A stretch of DNA of 43,681 nucleotides, from the IMG/VR virus record IMGVR_UViG_3300007734_000692, positions 1-43,681 of that record. One strand, given 5' to 3'. This DNA is from a virus. This document shows, one piece after another, positions 30,842-38,088 of the stretch. The position numbers were made by a program, and so were the translations under genes. How positions within the stretch are numbered: the first letter of the stretch is position 1; the number at the start of each line of letters is the position of its first letter. The notes under the pieces are model-generated. The model ran no database searches. It was given only the letters and a program-made list of their open reading frames with translations, and was not told where the DNA came from.

Positions 30842-31045
30842 GTGAAAGTCATTACTGTTGAGCAGTTTGAGCACGATTTTGACGCCATCATGGATGACGT
30901 TTGCACCAACCTAGAACACTATAAAATAATTACCAAAGACTTTGCGGTCATGTTAATCCCAGTGGAAGCTTATGACTTCTTAAAAAACACATACAAAGAG
31001 TGGGTAAACGAAACAAAACCTCCATTCATTGAAGATTTTGATTAA
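30842..31045 (+). CDS. Phd/YefM-type antitoxin-like protein
   Basis: 67 residues, GTG start. The N-terminus (K-V-I-T-V-E-Q-F-E-H-D-F-D-A-I-M-D-D-V) followed by Y-K-I-I-T-K-D-F-A-V-M-L-I-P-V-E-A-Y-D-F-L is the fold pattern of Phd/YefM antitoxins: strand, helix, two strands, then a helix. Known members bind a RelE- or Doc-type toxin with the C-terminus and their own operator with the N-terminus. No toxin gene lies next to it: downstream is a minus-strand gene 3 bp away. It may neutralise a host toxin or act as a small regulator. Confidence 0.6.
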   Translation: MKVITVEQFEHDFDAIMDDVCTNLEHYKIITKDFAVMLIPVEAYDFLKNTYKEWVNETKPPFIEDFD

Positions 31046-31048
31046 CAG

Positions 31049-32032
31049 TTACGCAGGTGGATTAAAGGGGGTAGGTTTTGCGTATGGAGTTGGTTTATTG
31101 AAGGGTGTAGGTTTTGCGTAAGGCTTAGGAGTATAGGTATTACCACGAGTAGAAACAGGATCAGCTATTCTTTTTGTAGTATCAGAAACTTCTTGGGTTG
31201 TAGAAGGACGAGTGATCTGTGCTTTATAGGGCTCTTGTTTAAATATTTCAGCCATTTTTACTGCTTGAGATGGAGAAGAAGTATTTGAAGTAGCTACTGG
31301 AGTAGCTGCAGGAGTTGTTGCTGCAGGCGTAGGCGTAGGTGCAGGTGCAGGAGTTGCTGCAGGAGTCGTAGCTGCTGCTGCTGCTGCTGCTGGAGCAGGG
31401 GTTGTCGTGGATGCCACCGGAGTTGTTACTGGAGCTGCTGCTGCTGCTGCTGGAGTAGGGGTTGTCGTGGATGCCGCCGGAGTTGTTACTGGAGCTCCTG
31501 CAGCAGCTTTATCCAAAAGACGTTTCTTGGTACGATCTAACATATCAGGATCGTTCCATGCTTGTTTTTCTAACCCATAATTTTTAGCAATCTCTTCTCC
31601 AAGGGAAATTGAACCGCCATATTGATCCTTAGTGTTTCTAATGTATTCACCAATTTCATCGTCACTGAAGCCTTGTTTTTTTGCTTCTGCTAAATCTTGA
31701 TCACCAAATATGTCAGGGTCATTGCCGTATGACGTAGATAGTTTTTTGTCAGGTGTACCATACCTAGACCATACTTGATTAGGAAGATTTAAATTTTTTG
31801 CAATATCATCTCCTAGTTGTACATTATTTTTTCTAGCCCATTCCCCCATTTCAGCGTCAGAGTAACCAGATTTTTTTGCGTCTTCATAATCAACTGTACC
31901 AAAAATTCCAGCATCATTACCTCCAGCTGTTGACATCGGTTTTCTGTAATCAGAAGTAGATGTCTGTACTTTACTAGAACGTAAGCCTTGTACTGCAGCA
32001 AGGTAAGAAGGAACAGGAGAAGGGTTTGCCAT
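31049..32032 (-). CDS. Repeat-containing protein, probable virion component
   Basis: 327 residues. Two homologous ~50-residue units come first: one near 38-84 (G-N-D-A-G-I-F-G, D-A-K-K-S-G-Y-S-D-A-E-M-G-E-W) and one near 102-155 (G-N-D-P-D-I-F-G, E-A-K-K-Q-G-F-S-D-D-E-I-G-E-Y). A long Ala/Thr/Pro low-complexity linker (about 178-255) follows. The C-terminus repeats K-P-T-P-F-N / Y-A-K-P-T-P. This looks like a modular virion protein or tail accessory; no enzymatic motif. The linker DNA has a 60-bp tandem repeat. Confidence 0.6.
   Translation of the reverse strand: MANPSPVPSYLAAVQGLRSSKVQTSTSDYRKPMSTAGGNDAGIFGTVDYEDAKKSGYSDAEMGEWARKNNVQLGDDIAKNLNLPNQVWSRYGTPDKKLSTSYGNDPDIFGDQDLAEAKKQGFSDDEIGEYIRNTKDQYGGSISLGEEIAKNYGLEKQAWNDPDMLDRTKKRLLDKAAAGAPVTTPAASTTTPTPAAAAAAPVTTPVASTTTPAPAAAAAAATTPAATPAPAPTPTPAATTPAATPVATSNTSSPSQAVKMAEIFKQEPYKAQITRPSTTQEVSDTTKRIADPVSTRGNTYTPKPYAKPTPFNKPTPYAKPTPFNPPA
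31381..31500. repeat. 60-bp tandem repeat coding an Ala/Thr/Pro linker
   Basis: The unit 31381-31440 and the unit 31441-31500 differ at three positions. Each begins with a GCT/CTG trinucleotide run. On the minus strand they encode 20-residue blocks of the type A-P-V-T-T-P-x-A-S-T-T-T-P. The repeat keeps the frame, so copy-number changes would lengthen or shorten the linker. Confidence 0.9.
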
Positions 32033-32047
32033 GATACAAAAAATTAA

Positions 32048-33004
32048 TTAAACAGTAGTTGATTGAGGTGTGTTTTGTTTTTTGGCCAAGGCATCAAGAT
32101 ACTTCTGTTGATCTTCCGAAGCAGTCGAAGATAGTTTAAAGGGGGTTTGAGTAGAAGAACTTGAAGCTGTGGTAGATGAGCTACTATCAGGAACCCAAAA
32201 ATCTCCGCCAGCTTCTCGTGCATAGTATTTTGAAAAATCTGGATTCTCTGTTTCAGGTGAAGTTGTATAAAAATGTTCGCCAGTATTAATATTACGGTAC
32301 CGTTGTACTTGTTTAGTTCCTTGACCTGCAGATTTAAATGCTTTACCTAGTACGCCTTCAGCAGTATACCCTTGACTTTGTGCTGATTTAATTTCTTCCG
32401 GATCAGAACTTAGTAAATAATCGCCACTTTGACCACGCAACCTAGTCACATCAGCTGCACCTGCTGTTGTATCACCTGCTCCAAGCATATTAAATGCTGT
32501 TCCTTCAACATTCCAATCTGGGTTCTTTGTATCTTCAGCGGAAAGATTAGAAGAATATAAATGTTGACCAGTTTTTTTATTGAATAAGCGTGTAATAGGA
32601 GAAGTCGACTGAGTAGTAGAACTAGGAGTTGATGTACTGGCAGGTTGTCGAGCTGCGTTAACAGCCTTAACATAATCTTCTTGAGCATTTTGAGCAACCC
32701 CAGTCCAAGTTGCTCGTGAGGTTGCCCACGGATCAACACCACCGCTATTTGCTAGTTGTTCTTTGTCAGCAATAGGTAATGACGACAAGTAATTAGCCGC
32801 TTCTGTGGCGCGACCTTGTAGTTGATATTTATTTAGCTGGTCAGGGGTGCCTACTTCTTTATAACGTTGACCAATAATCTCGTTTGTTTTGTCTTCAATT
32901 TTTTTCCTTATGTCTTCACCGCGCTGAAGATCCTCGTTAGAAATTGTAGATATGTAAAGCTGAGAAGGGGATTGGGGTGGCGCAAAGCCGTATGTCGTGG
33001 CCAT
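32048..33004 (-). CDS. DUF5648-like repeat protein, possible host-recognition protein
   Basis: 318 residues. Two related blocks: R-L-F-N-K-K-T-G-Q-H-L-Y-S (about 138-150) with W-N-V-E-G-T-A-F, and Y-R-N-I-N-T-G-E-H-F-Y-T (about 236-247) with a similar follow-on ending G-G-D-F-W-V. The 'R-x-Y/F-N-x-x-T-G-x-H-x-Y-T' signature is that of DUF5648-type repeats, found in secreted and surface proteins and thought to form beta structures. Ser/Thr-rich linkers surround them. A role in surface binding is inferred. Located just upstream of the repeat protein at 31049, probably co-transcribed. Confidence 0.6.
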   Translation of the reverse strand: MATTYGFAPPQSPSQLYISTISNEDLQRGEDIRKKIEDKTNEIIGQRYKEVGTPDQLNKYQLQGRATEAANYLSSLPIADKEQLANSGGVDPWATSRATWTGVAQNAQEDYVKAVNAARQPASTSTPSSTTQSTSPITRLFNKKTGQHLYSSNLSAEDTKNPDWNVEGTAFNMLGAGDTTAGAADVTRLRGQSGDYLLSSDPEEIKSAQSQGYTAEGVLGKAFKSAGQGTKQVQRYRNINTGEHFYTTSPETENPDFSKYYAREAGGDFWVPDSSSSTTASSSSTQTPFKLSSTASEDQQKYLDALAKKQNTPQSTTV

Positions 33005-33055
33005 AGCTTTTTATTTTTTTACGTGGAACTCTATACTGATCTTACTACCAATAAA

Positions 33056-33409
33056 TTGAGCCAGGTGTTGAACCCCTATAACCCCCAAGGGGCCAAGAAC
33101 GATGATCAAAAAAAGCTCGGCGTAGGTGATGGGTCTTTTCATGAGGAGGAAGTTCCGCAGTACATGGTCCAGTTTAACGAACTATTGTCTAATATGTCTA
33201 CAAAGGTTATGTACTCATTAATGACCTGGCAACAAAAACAGGTAGCAAAGTCCTGGTGGGAGGCCTGTAACTACGGCGGCAGGCCTAAACCAGGTGATTT
33301 AAAGCATATGGAAGACAAACGCAAGTATTATGAGTGGGTTTTACGGCTAGACCACATAAGACAGTGGGAATCTGCGTCAAAAAACGTTAAGATAATGGCA
33401 GAATTATAA
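33056..33409 (+). CDS. Hypothetical protein
   Basis: 117 residues if the TTG at 33056 is used; the GTG at 33065 would give 114. Further upstream the frame runs into the divergent minus-strand gene. TATACT at 33032-33037 may be the -10, 18 bp before the TTG. The protein has V-L-N-P-Y-N-P-Q-G at the start, then helical, Trp-rich sequence (S-L-M-T-W-Q-Q-K-Q-V-A-K-S-W-W-E-A). Unrecognised. Confidence 0.55.
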   Translation: MSQVLNPYNPQGAKNDDQKKLGVGDGSFHEEEVPQYMVQFNELLSNMSTKVMYSLMTWQQKQVAKSWWEACNYGGRPKPGDLKHMEDKRKYYEWVLRLDHIRQWESASKNVKIMAEL

Positions 33410-33418
33410 AATTTTGTC

Positions 33419-34006
33419 ATGTTGGCAGACATCTGGCTTGAAGAAGAGTTTCCTATAGAGGTAAATAAAGTTGTTGCTCCTGTTGATCCAAATAAATATG
33501 TCAGCTATAGGTTTAATGGGCTTGATATACCTGCGGTAACTATAGAAAATCACGAGGAGAAGCTGGTACCTTCCCTGGCAAGGCAGGTAGAAATGTTTTT
33601 ACCACCTTCAGGAAGCTTTGAAGGGGCTGATCTAAGGCGTTACTTAGAATTAGTGCGTAGTTATGAGACCTCTACAAACGACCTGGTCCTTGGACTCTCA
33701 TTGGCAGATCAAATACGAATATGTTTTAGTGACATGGTACCAGCAAAAATTTGTTCTAAATTTCCTGACATTGATTTAGCCACAAAACGCAGGTATCGGT
33801 GCGTTGCCGAGTACCTTATACGGCAAGAAGAACTGATTAAGATGAGAGATACATCAGGAAAACTAATAAAAGAAGTAGGAAATCTTGGAAAAATGGTAGT
33901 AATCTATCGTCCACTACCAAAAATAAGGGAAACCTTAAGGCGTTCGGGGCTGGCTAATTTCATTAAGCCTTCGCCAAGGGAGCAGGCAGAGCAAGCCGTA
34001 CAATAA
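33419..34006 (+). CDS. Hypothetical protein
   Basis: 195 residues, 9 nt after the previous gene. Mixed alpha/beta start (K-Y-V-S-Y-R-F-N-G-L-D-I-P-A-V-T) and a helical C-terminal half (K-R-R-Y-R-C-V-A-E-Y-L-I-R-Q-E-E-L). No family recognised. Confidence 0.65.
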   Translation: MLADIWLEEEFPIEVNKVVAPVDPNKYVSYRFNGLDIPAVTIENHEEKLVPSLARQVEMFLPPSGSFEGADLRRYLELVRSYETSTNDLVLGLSLADQIRICFSDMVPAKICSKFPDIDLATKRRYRCVAEYLIRQEELIKMRDTSGKLIKEVGNLGKMVVIYRPLPKIRETLRRSGLANFIKPSPREQAEQAVQ

Positions 34007-34042
34007 TTTTCAAGGTATCCGAATCAGTTTTTTCTTTTTCTT

Positions 34043-34051
34043 TGCTATCAT
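34043..34051 (+). promoter_or_regulatory. Extended -10 promoter (TGCTATCAT)
   Basis: TG-C-TATCAT lies 25 bp before the ATG at 34077, with a T-rich stretch upstream and no -35. It matches the recurrent TGCTANNNT motif in this window. Confidence 0.45.
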
Positions 34052-34076
34052 CTTAAACAGCCGCTTTAAACAGCAT

Positions 34077-34484
34077 ATGACTAACTACAAAACAAAAAAA
34101 CTATCAAAGCTACTAGGGACGGCCCCTACCCAGACCGAACGTTTGATGGCAGAGCTTGCTGTTGAAAGGGTTTGCGATGATATGTGTGATTTTTATGATA
34201 GGTTTTATTTCTTTGAAGGCCCAGGTGCAATGGTATATGTACCAATGGCTAAAGAAGAAAAAGATACCATGTTCTATATGACTGTTGCTGCGCTCATTGC
34301 AGCCAAAGCGGACTTTGAAAGCAAAGACATGGACGGACTTGCAGAAGTAATGCGTAAGGCAATTGTTAAAGCGGAAGCCCTTGACCAAGAAAAGGAGGCT
34401 TTGTTCATCATTCAAGATCCAGAGCACATGTCCTTACTCCATTACAACCGACAAAAAGGTGCATCTGGGTTCGCTATGGCATGA
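34077..34484 (+). CDS. Small helical hypothetical protein
   Basis: 135 residues, mostly helical and rich in Met, Lys and Glu (A-E-L-A-V-E-R-V-C-D-D-M-C-D-F-Y-D-R-F-Y). Coupled by 4 nt to the methylase-like gene. No family recognised. Confidence 0.65.
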   Translation: MTNYKTKKLSKLLGTAPTQTERLMAELAVERVCDDMCDFYDRFYFFEGPGAMVYVPMAKEEKDTMFYMTVAALIAAKADFESKDMDGLAEVMRKAIVKAEALDQEKEALFIIQDPEHMSLLHYNRQKGASGFAMA

Positions 34485-35101
34485 GTTGTTACAAAAACCT
34501 ACCTAAATATTTATTTCTCACCAAGATCTTAAGGATAGAGGAGGACTGGCTAACTCCTGTTGAGTATTTACCTTACATTTATGCATTGCTTGGTGACATT
34601 GACCTTGATCCATGCACAACAGAACATGCAAACAAAGAGTATTTACGCGCAAAAAAAATATACACGTTTAAAGAAGATGGTATAAATACGCATGAGCCGT
34701 GGCTTGGTAAGACTTATTTATTTCCCCCAACATATGGACGTTGTTCTTTTAGTAAAGAACGCGGAACTTGGAGGTGGGGATTAAAAGGCGGGCACCATAG
34801 TAAATCTCCTTCTGTCGTGTGGTTTAACCGGTTAGAAAAAGAGTGGAAGCTTCGAAACGTATCTGAGGCTTTATTTTTTTCTACAAGTCACGAAATATTA
34901 AGAAGCTGCCCTAAAATCTGGGATTACCCGGTGTGCATACCAAAAGACCGTGCTAGGTTGATACACGGAAAATTTATGTGTGTATTAGGTGCACCGTTTA
35001 CATGGGGATTTTTTGTTTACTTACCTGGAACAGATCTTGGATTTAATCAAGTAGATAGGTTTAAAGAAATTTTTTCTCACGTAGGGAAAGTTATCTGTTA
35101 A
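34481..35101 (+). CDS. Dam-type N6-adenine methyltransferase-like protein, motif IV altered
   Basis: 206 residues. The layout D-W-L-T-P, then G-D-I-D-L-D-P-C-T, A-N, Y-T-F-K-E-D-G-I, W-L-G, a proline pair, V-V-W-F-N-R-L-E-K-E-W and A-L-F-F-S follows the phage Dam-like family (DNA N-6-adenine-methyltransferase). In active members the proline pair is the catalytic N-P-P-Y; here residues 81-86 read F-P-P-T-Y-G, so the catalytic Asn is replaced by Phe and a Thr is inserted. A Cys-rich loop follows (R-C-S-F-S-K-E-R-G-T-W-R-W). Either it is a pseudo-enzyme that binds DNA or SAM, or its chemistry differs. Confidence 0.65.
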   Translation: MSCYKNLPKYLFLTKILRIEEDWLTPVEYLPYIYALLGDIDLDPCTTEHANKEYLRAKKIYTFKEDGINTHEPWLGKTYLFPPTYGRCSFSKERGTWRWGLKGGHHSKSPSVVWFNRLEKEWKLRNVSEALFFSTSHEILRSCPKIWDYPVCIPKDRARLIHGKFMCVLGAPFTWGFFVYLPGTDLGFNQVDRFKEIFSHVGKVIC

Positions 35102-35345
35102 ATAAAGGCGAACGAAAGGAGTTTTTGAAACCGTATGTGCTGTCTCCGGGGCCAGATATAATAAAACGATCATCTTCTCTGCGCTCAGAGTCTATATTTT
35201 GTTTGTTTGCGTCTTTATTTTTTTCTATATACTCTTTTAAAAAACGTTTACCAGAAGTATTATCTGACATATTTGAACCATTAGGCCCACTTGCTTCCTG
35301 GTACCTGTTATCAACGTCGTAGTCCTGACTTGTATCTAGTTTCAT
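35091..35345 (-). CDS. Small polar hypothetical protein
   Basis: 84 residues, minus strand, overlapping the 3' end of the methylase-like gene by 11 nt. Very polar and probably disordered (D-Y-D-V-D-N-R-Y-Q-E-A-S-G-P-N-G), with a basic helix K-R-F-L-K-E-Y-I-E-K-N-K-D. No family recognised. Divergent from 35376. Confidence 0.55.
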   Translation of the reverse strand: MKLDTSQDYDVDNRYQEASGPNGSNMSDNTSGKRFLKEYIEKNKDANKQNIDSERREDDRFIISGPGDSTYGFKNSFRSPLFNR

Positions 35346-35375
35346 GCTAATATTTGGGCAGCTACCTGCACTGAC

Positions 35376-35732
35376 ATGATTACTTTCAAGTCTACCCCAG
35401 CTGAAGACACCATTTGCTTTGGCGCAAGCAAGTCAAGCAATTATTTTTCTGATAACAATTTTTGGTTTGATCAGGACAGCTCATTTGGCTGTACTCCTGT
35501 CGGTGTGTCTGGTAGTCGAATCAATTCACCTGCACACTACAATAAAAATGAGGACATTGAGTGCATAGAAGCAATTAAGGCTTCACTTGGCACAGAAAAG
35601 TTCCGAGGTTTTTGTCAAGGTAATGCAATTAAGTATTTGTGGCGTGCTGACCACAAAAACGATACTGTTGAAGACTTAAAAAAGTGCCGTTGGTATCTTG
35701 ATCGTTTGATTGCATCACACGGAAGTATTTAA
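35376..35732 (+). CDS. DUF3310 protein
   Basis: 118 residues. The C-terminal ~68 residues match the DUF3310 signature: P-A-H-Y-N-K, E-C-I-E-A-I-K, F-R-G-F-C-Q-G-N-A-I-K-Y-L-W-R-A, then K-N-D-T-V-E-D-L-K-K-C-R-W-Y-L-D-R-L. This domain is common in phages and has been called a nucleotide-kinase-like protein, without clear biochemical proof. The first ~50 residues are a poorly conserved extension. Last plus-strand protein gene before the late cluster; its end overlaps the 3' end of the minus-strand gene by 4 nt. Confidence 0.8.
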   Translation: MITFKSTPAEDTICFGASKSSNYFSDNNFWFDQDSSFGCTPVGVSGSRINSPAHYNKNEDIECIEAIKASLGTEKFRGFCQGNAIKYLWRADHKNDTVEDLKKCRWYLDRLIASHGSI

Positions 35733-36475
35733 ATGGTTTTACTGGAACCGAGACCACCCTGCTCTTGGTTCCAGTACCGCCAGAATCTACGTAAAGTTTC
35801 TTGAGAAGGATCAAATTCAAGCAATTTACGTTCCAAATATTCAATTGCTTTAACTTGATTAGGTGTTCCAAGATAACTTTCTCCAATATTTAGCAAACAT
35901 TGATTAAGCTGGCACTTGTGCTCAAAAAATAAAGGTACTTTTTTGTCCGGCGCCAAGTAAAAATTAAGTTCTACACGCCTACGTTCTTTTAATTTCGGGT
36001 CTACGTTTAAATAACGTGAGTTAATTAGAGGGCTCCATTCTTTAATAATGGATTTCTTACTAGCAAATGTATTTATTAACTCTAATAAATAAGATTCTTT
36101 AAACGCAGCAAGCCCGATACTATGAGCATAACTTAGTACGGCTGCTTTCTTTTTATCGTTTAAGTTAGCAAATACGTATTCTTGAATTTGTTTTGCAAAA
36201 ATTTTAAGATCCTCTACTAATTGTTTATTTATTTCTTCTATTGTTGACTTTGTAAAAAAATTAACTGCACGTTTATTTATATGTGTACTATCGTATCCAA
36301 TTTTATAAAATTCTTCTCCTTCGTTTTTATATGAACCAAAACGCCCAAAACCTAAGTAGATCCTGGGCGTTGCGTAACGTTGAATTATATTGATCCCGTC
36401 TTGATTTAAGAACGGCGGAAAAGATTCTTTAGGGGACGACAACGCTGCCGTTGTAGCTGACTTCCGAGTACCCAT
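35729..36475 (-). CDS. Lysozyme-like (GH24-fold) protein lacking the catalytic Glu
   Basis: 248 residues. Residues 58-175 follow the phage lysozyme pattern: Y-K-I-G-Y-D-S (for T-I-G-Y-G-H), D-L-K-I-F-A-K-Q-I, A-A-V-L-S-Y-A-H-S-I-G-L-A-A-F-K (for the A-L-x-S-F-x-x-N-x-G block), L-L-E-L-I-N and E-R-R-R-V-E-L. The F-E-G element that supplies the catalytic Glu is missing; that region reads Y-A-T-P-R-I-Y-L-G-F-G. A genuine GH24 endolysin is at 40239. This copy is probably a non-catalytic virion protein. It overlaps the upstream gene by 47 nt. Confidence 0.55.
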   Translation of the reverse strand: MGTRKSATTAALSSPKESFPPFLNQDGINIIQRYATPRIYLGFGRFGSYKNEGEEFYKIGYDSTHINKRAVNFFTKSTIEEINKQLVEDLKIFAKQIQEYVFANLNDKKKAAVLSYAHSIGLAAFKESYLLELINTFASKKSIIKEWSPLINSRYLNVDPKLKERRRVELNFYLAPDKKVPLFFEHKCQLNQCLLNIGESYLGTPNQVKAIEYLERKLLEFDPSQETLRRFWRYWNQEQGGLGSSKTI

Positions 36476-36818
36476 CTAGCTCCAGAAGAACAATGTAGTC
36501 CTTGCTTGCATTGGTTACGTTAACAGCAACGACACCTTTGCCGCGACCATCTTTCACAATGTTAGCAAAGACCTTGTAGCCAGATGGAGCACTGGACCCA
36601 GTGTAGGCATCTTCCTGGAAAATTTCCATCGTGTTGACACCGACGCTACGATCAATGGTTACGATCAGGTTTCCGGTACTGGCTGGGTTTACACGGAAGC
36701 CGCGAATATTTACGCCGGTGGTTGAAGAGGCTGAGGTTGTACCCTGATAAGTGATTTCACTGCCAGCGTTAACAAAAAATGTGTCAAGCGTTCCTTTGAT
36801 AGTACGAGTAACGGCCAT
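36429..36818 (-). CDS. Small beta-rich virion protein
   Basis: 129 residues, strongly beta (L-I-V-T-I-D-R-S-V-G-V, K-V-F-A-N-I-V-K-D, G-V-V-A-V-N-V, D-Y-I-V-L-L-E-L-D). The size and fold pattern resemble head-decoration or fibritin-like small virion proteins and the two paralogues at 37388-38085. Located in the late cluster. Confidence 0.6.
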   Translation of the reverse strand: MAVTRTIKGTLDTFFVNAGSEITYQGTTSASSTTGVNIRGFRVNPASTGNLIVTIDRSVGVNTMEIFQEDAYTGSSAPSGYKVFANIVKDGRGKGVVAVNVTNASKDYIVLLELDGYSEVSYNGSVVVP

Positions 36819-36823
36819 GGTAA

Positions 36824-37045
36824 CTAAGAGAGTTGACTTTCCGTGGAGTAGTTAAATTTAATTTCGGCATCAATGCCGTGTTCTTTCATAATACTAAAGA
36901 ACATTTGTTTATCCATCATTTTTTGATGAAGAGTGTCCATAAACGCTTCTTCCAGTTCATCCCGGTTGAGTTGTTTCAAGCTCAACGCTGTAGCGTGTAG
37001 AGCAAACTCTTCATTCATGGACAGCTCTAAAGCGTTGGCATCCAT
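36824..37045 (-). CDS. NblA-like small protein (tentative)
   Basis: 73 residues. L-E-L-S-M-N-E-E-F-A-L-H ... L-K-Q-L-N-R-D-E-L-E-E ... L-H-Q-K-M-M-D-K-Q-M-F-F can be laid against the NblA pattern (L-T-L-E-Q-Q-F-x-L-R ... V-x-x-M-S-R-E-Q-A-Q-E ... Q-M-M-x-R-E-x-x-Y) in the same order with one gap. Length and two-helix layout also fit NblA (55-65 residues). NblA is the adaptor that delivers phycobilisomes to the Clp protease; some freshwater cyanophages carry it. The match is by eye and could be chance for a short helical protein. It lies among virion genes. Confidence 0.4.
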   Translation of the reverse strand: MDANALELSMNEEFALHATALSLKQLNRDELEEAFMDTLHQKMMDKQMFFSIMKEHGIDAEIKFNYSTESQLS

Positions 37046-37104
37046 TTGTTATCCAATCCATACTACTATCTTAGCAGCTATAAGTTATGCTGTCACCCCC
37101 ACGG

Positions 37105-37254
37105 CTACATGGGAGCAGAGAAAGGTATGTGTCGTTGGTCGATAGCAAAATCAGGCAGGTCTGGAACACCCTCAATGTAACCTGGAACTAGAGCCGGTAA
37201 CCGTTCGGTAATGTACTGTTTCAGATAGTTTTCCGTTGCAGGGGTAGCAGCCAT
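37105..37254 (-). CDS. Very small hypothetical protein
   Basis: 49 residues, ATG at 37254, TAG at 37105-37107. It reads well (E-N-Y-L-K-Q-Y-I-T-E-R-L-P-A-L-V-P-G-Y-I-E-G-V-P-D-L-P) and fills the gap between the NblA-like gene and the paralogous pair. Pro-rich with one amphipathic helix. No family recognised. Confidence 0.6.
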   Translation of the reverse strand: MAATPATENYLKQYITERLPALVPGYIEGVPDLPDFAIDQRHIPFSAPM

Positions 37255-37387
37255 CTTTATTCCATTTTTTATTTAAAAGAAGAGTGCTAAAAGCATAGGT
37301 GCTTCCAAAAACCAATCCAAATAACAAAATAATCGGTTCCACTTGCGCTTTTGCTTTTTAACTACTATATTTTAAACTACTCAAAGC

Positions 37388-37732
37388 TTAATTTGCTGCA
37401 ATATTAAAAGCAACTTCCGCACTAGTTCCGCCAACCTCACGAAAGAAATTAGCACGTAGTTTTTTCATTGGAAAACCATACGTGTTAAATGCATAAGTTC
37501 CGTTCTGTGTAATTGTATTGGAGATCATTGCTCCAAAATTCTCACCATCCAAGCTTCCGTCCAGCCTAACAACTACATTAGCATTGATATTGGTTACAGT
37601 AACGTTCAAAGTATAGTTTCGTGTAGACAAGTAGTTGGTAGCGTATACATCAACAGTATCGGTAACTCCAGGGGCAGTCAGCGTAGGGAAGTTAAAGAAT
37701 ACTGTTTGTTGATAGCTTTCAAAAAAACTCAT
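37388..37732 (-). CDS. Small virion protein, paralogue A
   Basis: 114 residues. It shares with the next upstream gene the blocks V-V-V-R-L-D-G-S-L-D-G-E-N-F, F-P-M-K-K-L-R-A-N and a C-terminal A-E-V-A-F-N-I-A-A-N. All-beta, like head-fibre, decoration or tail-tube-associated proteins. 2 nt separate it from its paralogue, so the pair arose by tandem duplication. Confidence 0.65.
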   Translation of the reverse strand: MSFFESYQQTVFFNFPTLTAPGVTDTVDVYATNYLSTRNYTLNVTVTNINANVVVRLDGSLDGENFGAMISNTITQNGTYAFNTYGFPMKKLRANFFREVGGTSAEVAFNIAAN

Positions 37733-37734
37733 GA

Positions 37735-38085
37735 TTACCTAGCAGCAAAAACAAAAGAAACCGTAGGAGTGCCTGCTGTAATTGTAACCAGGTTGCCTCT
37801 AATGTATTTCAGTGGAATATTAGTGTAGCTAAGGAACGTGGTTCCATTAGCACTAATAGTAGTATTACCAGACGAGTTTAAGTTGAAGTAGTTTGTACCA
37901 TCTAAGCTGCCTTCAATCTTGACCACAACACTGGTGGTGATACTGGCAACAGTAATCTGAGCAACGTAATTAATTGGCGCAGACAAGTTTTGCTCAGAAA
38001 CCTTAAATGATTCTGTAGCACCTGTTGCGGTAAGCGGTGTAGCAGTAAAAAATATGCTATCAATAAAGGAAGGATCGTAGCTCAT
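37735..38085 (-). CDS. Small virion protein, paralogue B
   Basis: 116 residues. Corresponding blocks are V-V-V-K-I-E-G-S-L-D-G-T-N-Y, I-P-L-K-Y-I-R-G-N and T-V-S-F-V-F-A-A-R. Identity with paralogue A is limited to these blocks, so the duplication is old. Function unknown; a beta-sandwich virion protein is likely. Confidence 0.65.
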   Translation of the reverse strand: MSYDPSFIDSIFFTATPLTATGATESFKVSEQNLSAPINYVAQITVASITTSVVVKIEGSLDGTNYFNLNSSGNTTISANGTTFLSYTNIPLKYIRGNLVTITAGTPTVSFVFAAR

Positions 38086-38088
38086 GAC

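Noticed and set aside
31049-31300. Short repeated sequences at the 3' end of the repeat protein, considered as a CRISPR-like array
   Set aside because: The repeats are in frame, encode K-P-T-P-Y/F motifs, and have no unique spacers or cas genes nearby.
37172-37342. Minus-strand GTG frame of 56 codons starting with a hydrophobic segment (P-I-I-L-L-F-G-L-V-F-G)
   Set aside because: It overlaps by 83 bp the better-looking 49-codon gene at 37105-37254 and its second half is the shifted frame of that gene. The hydrophobic start is interesting but unsupported.
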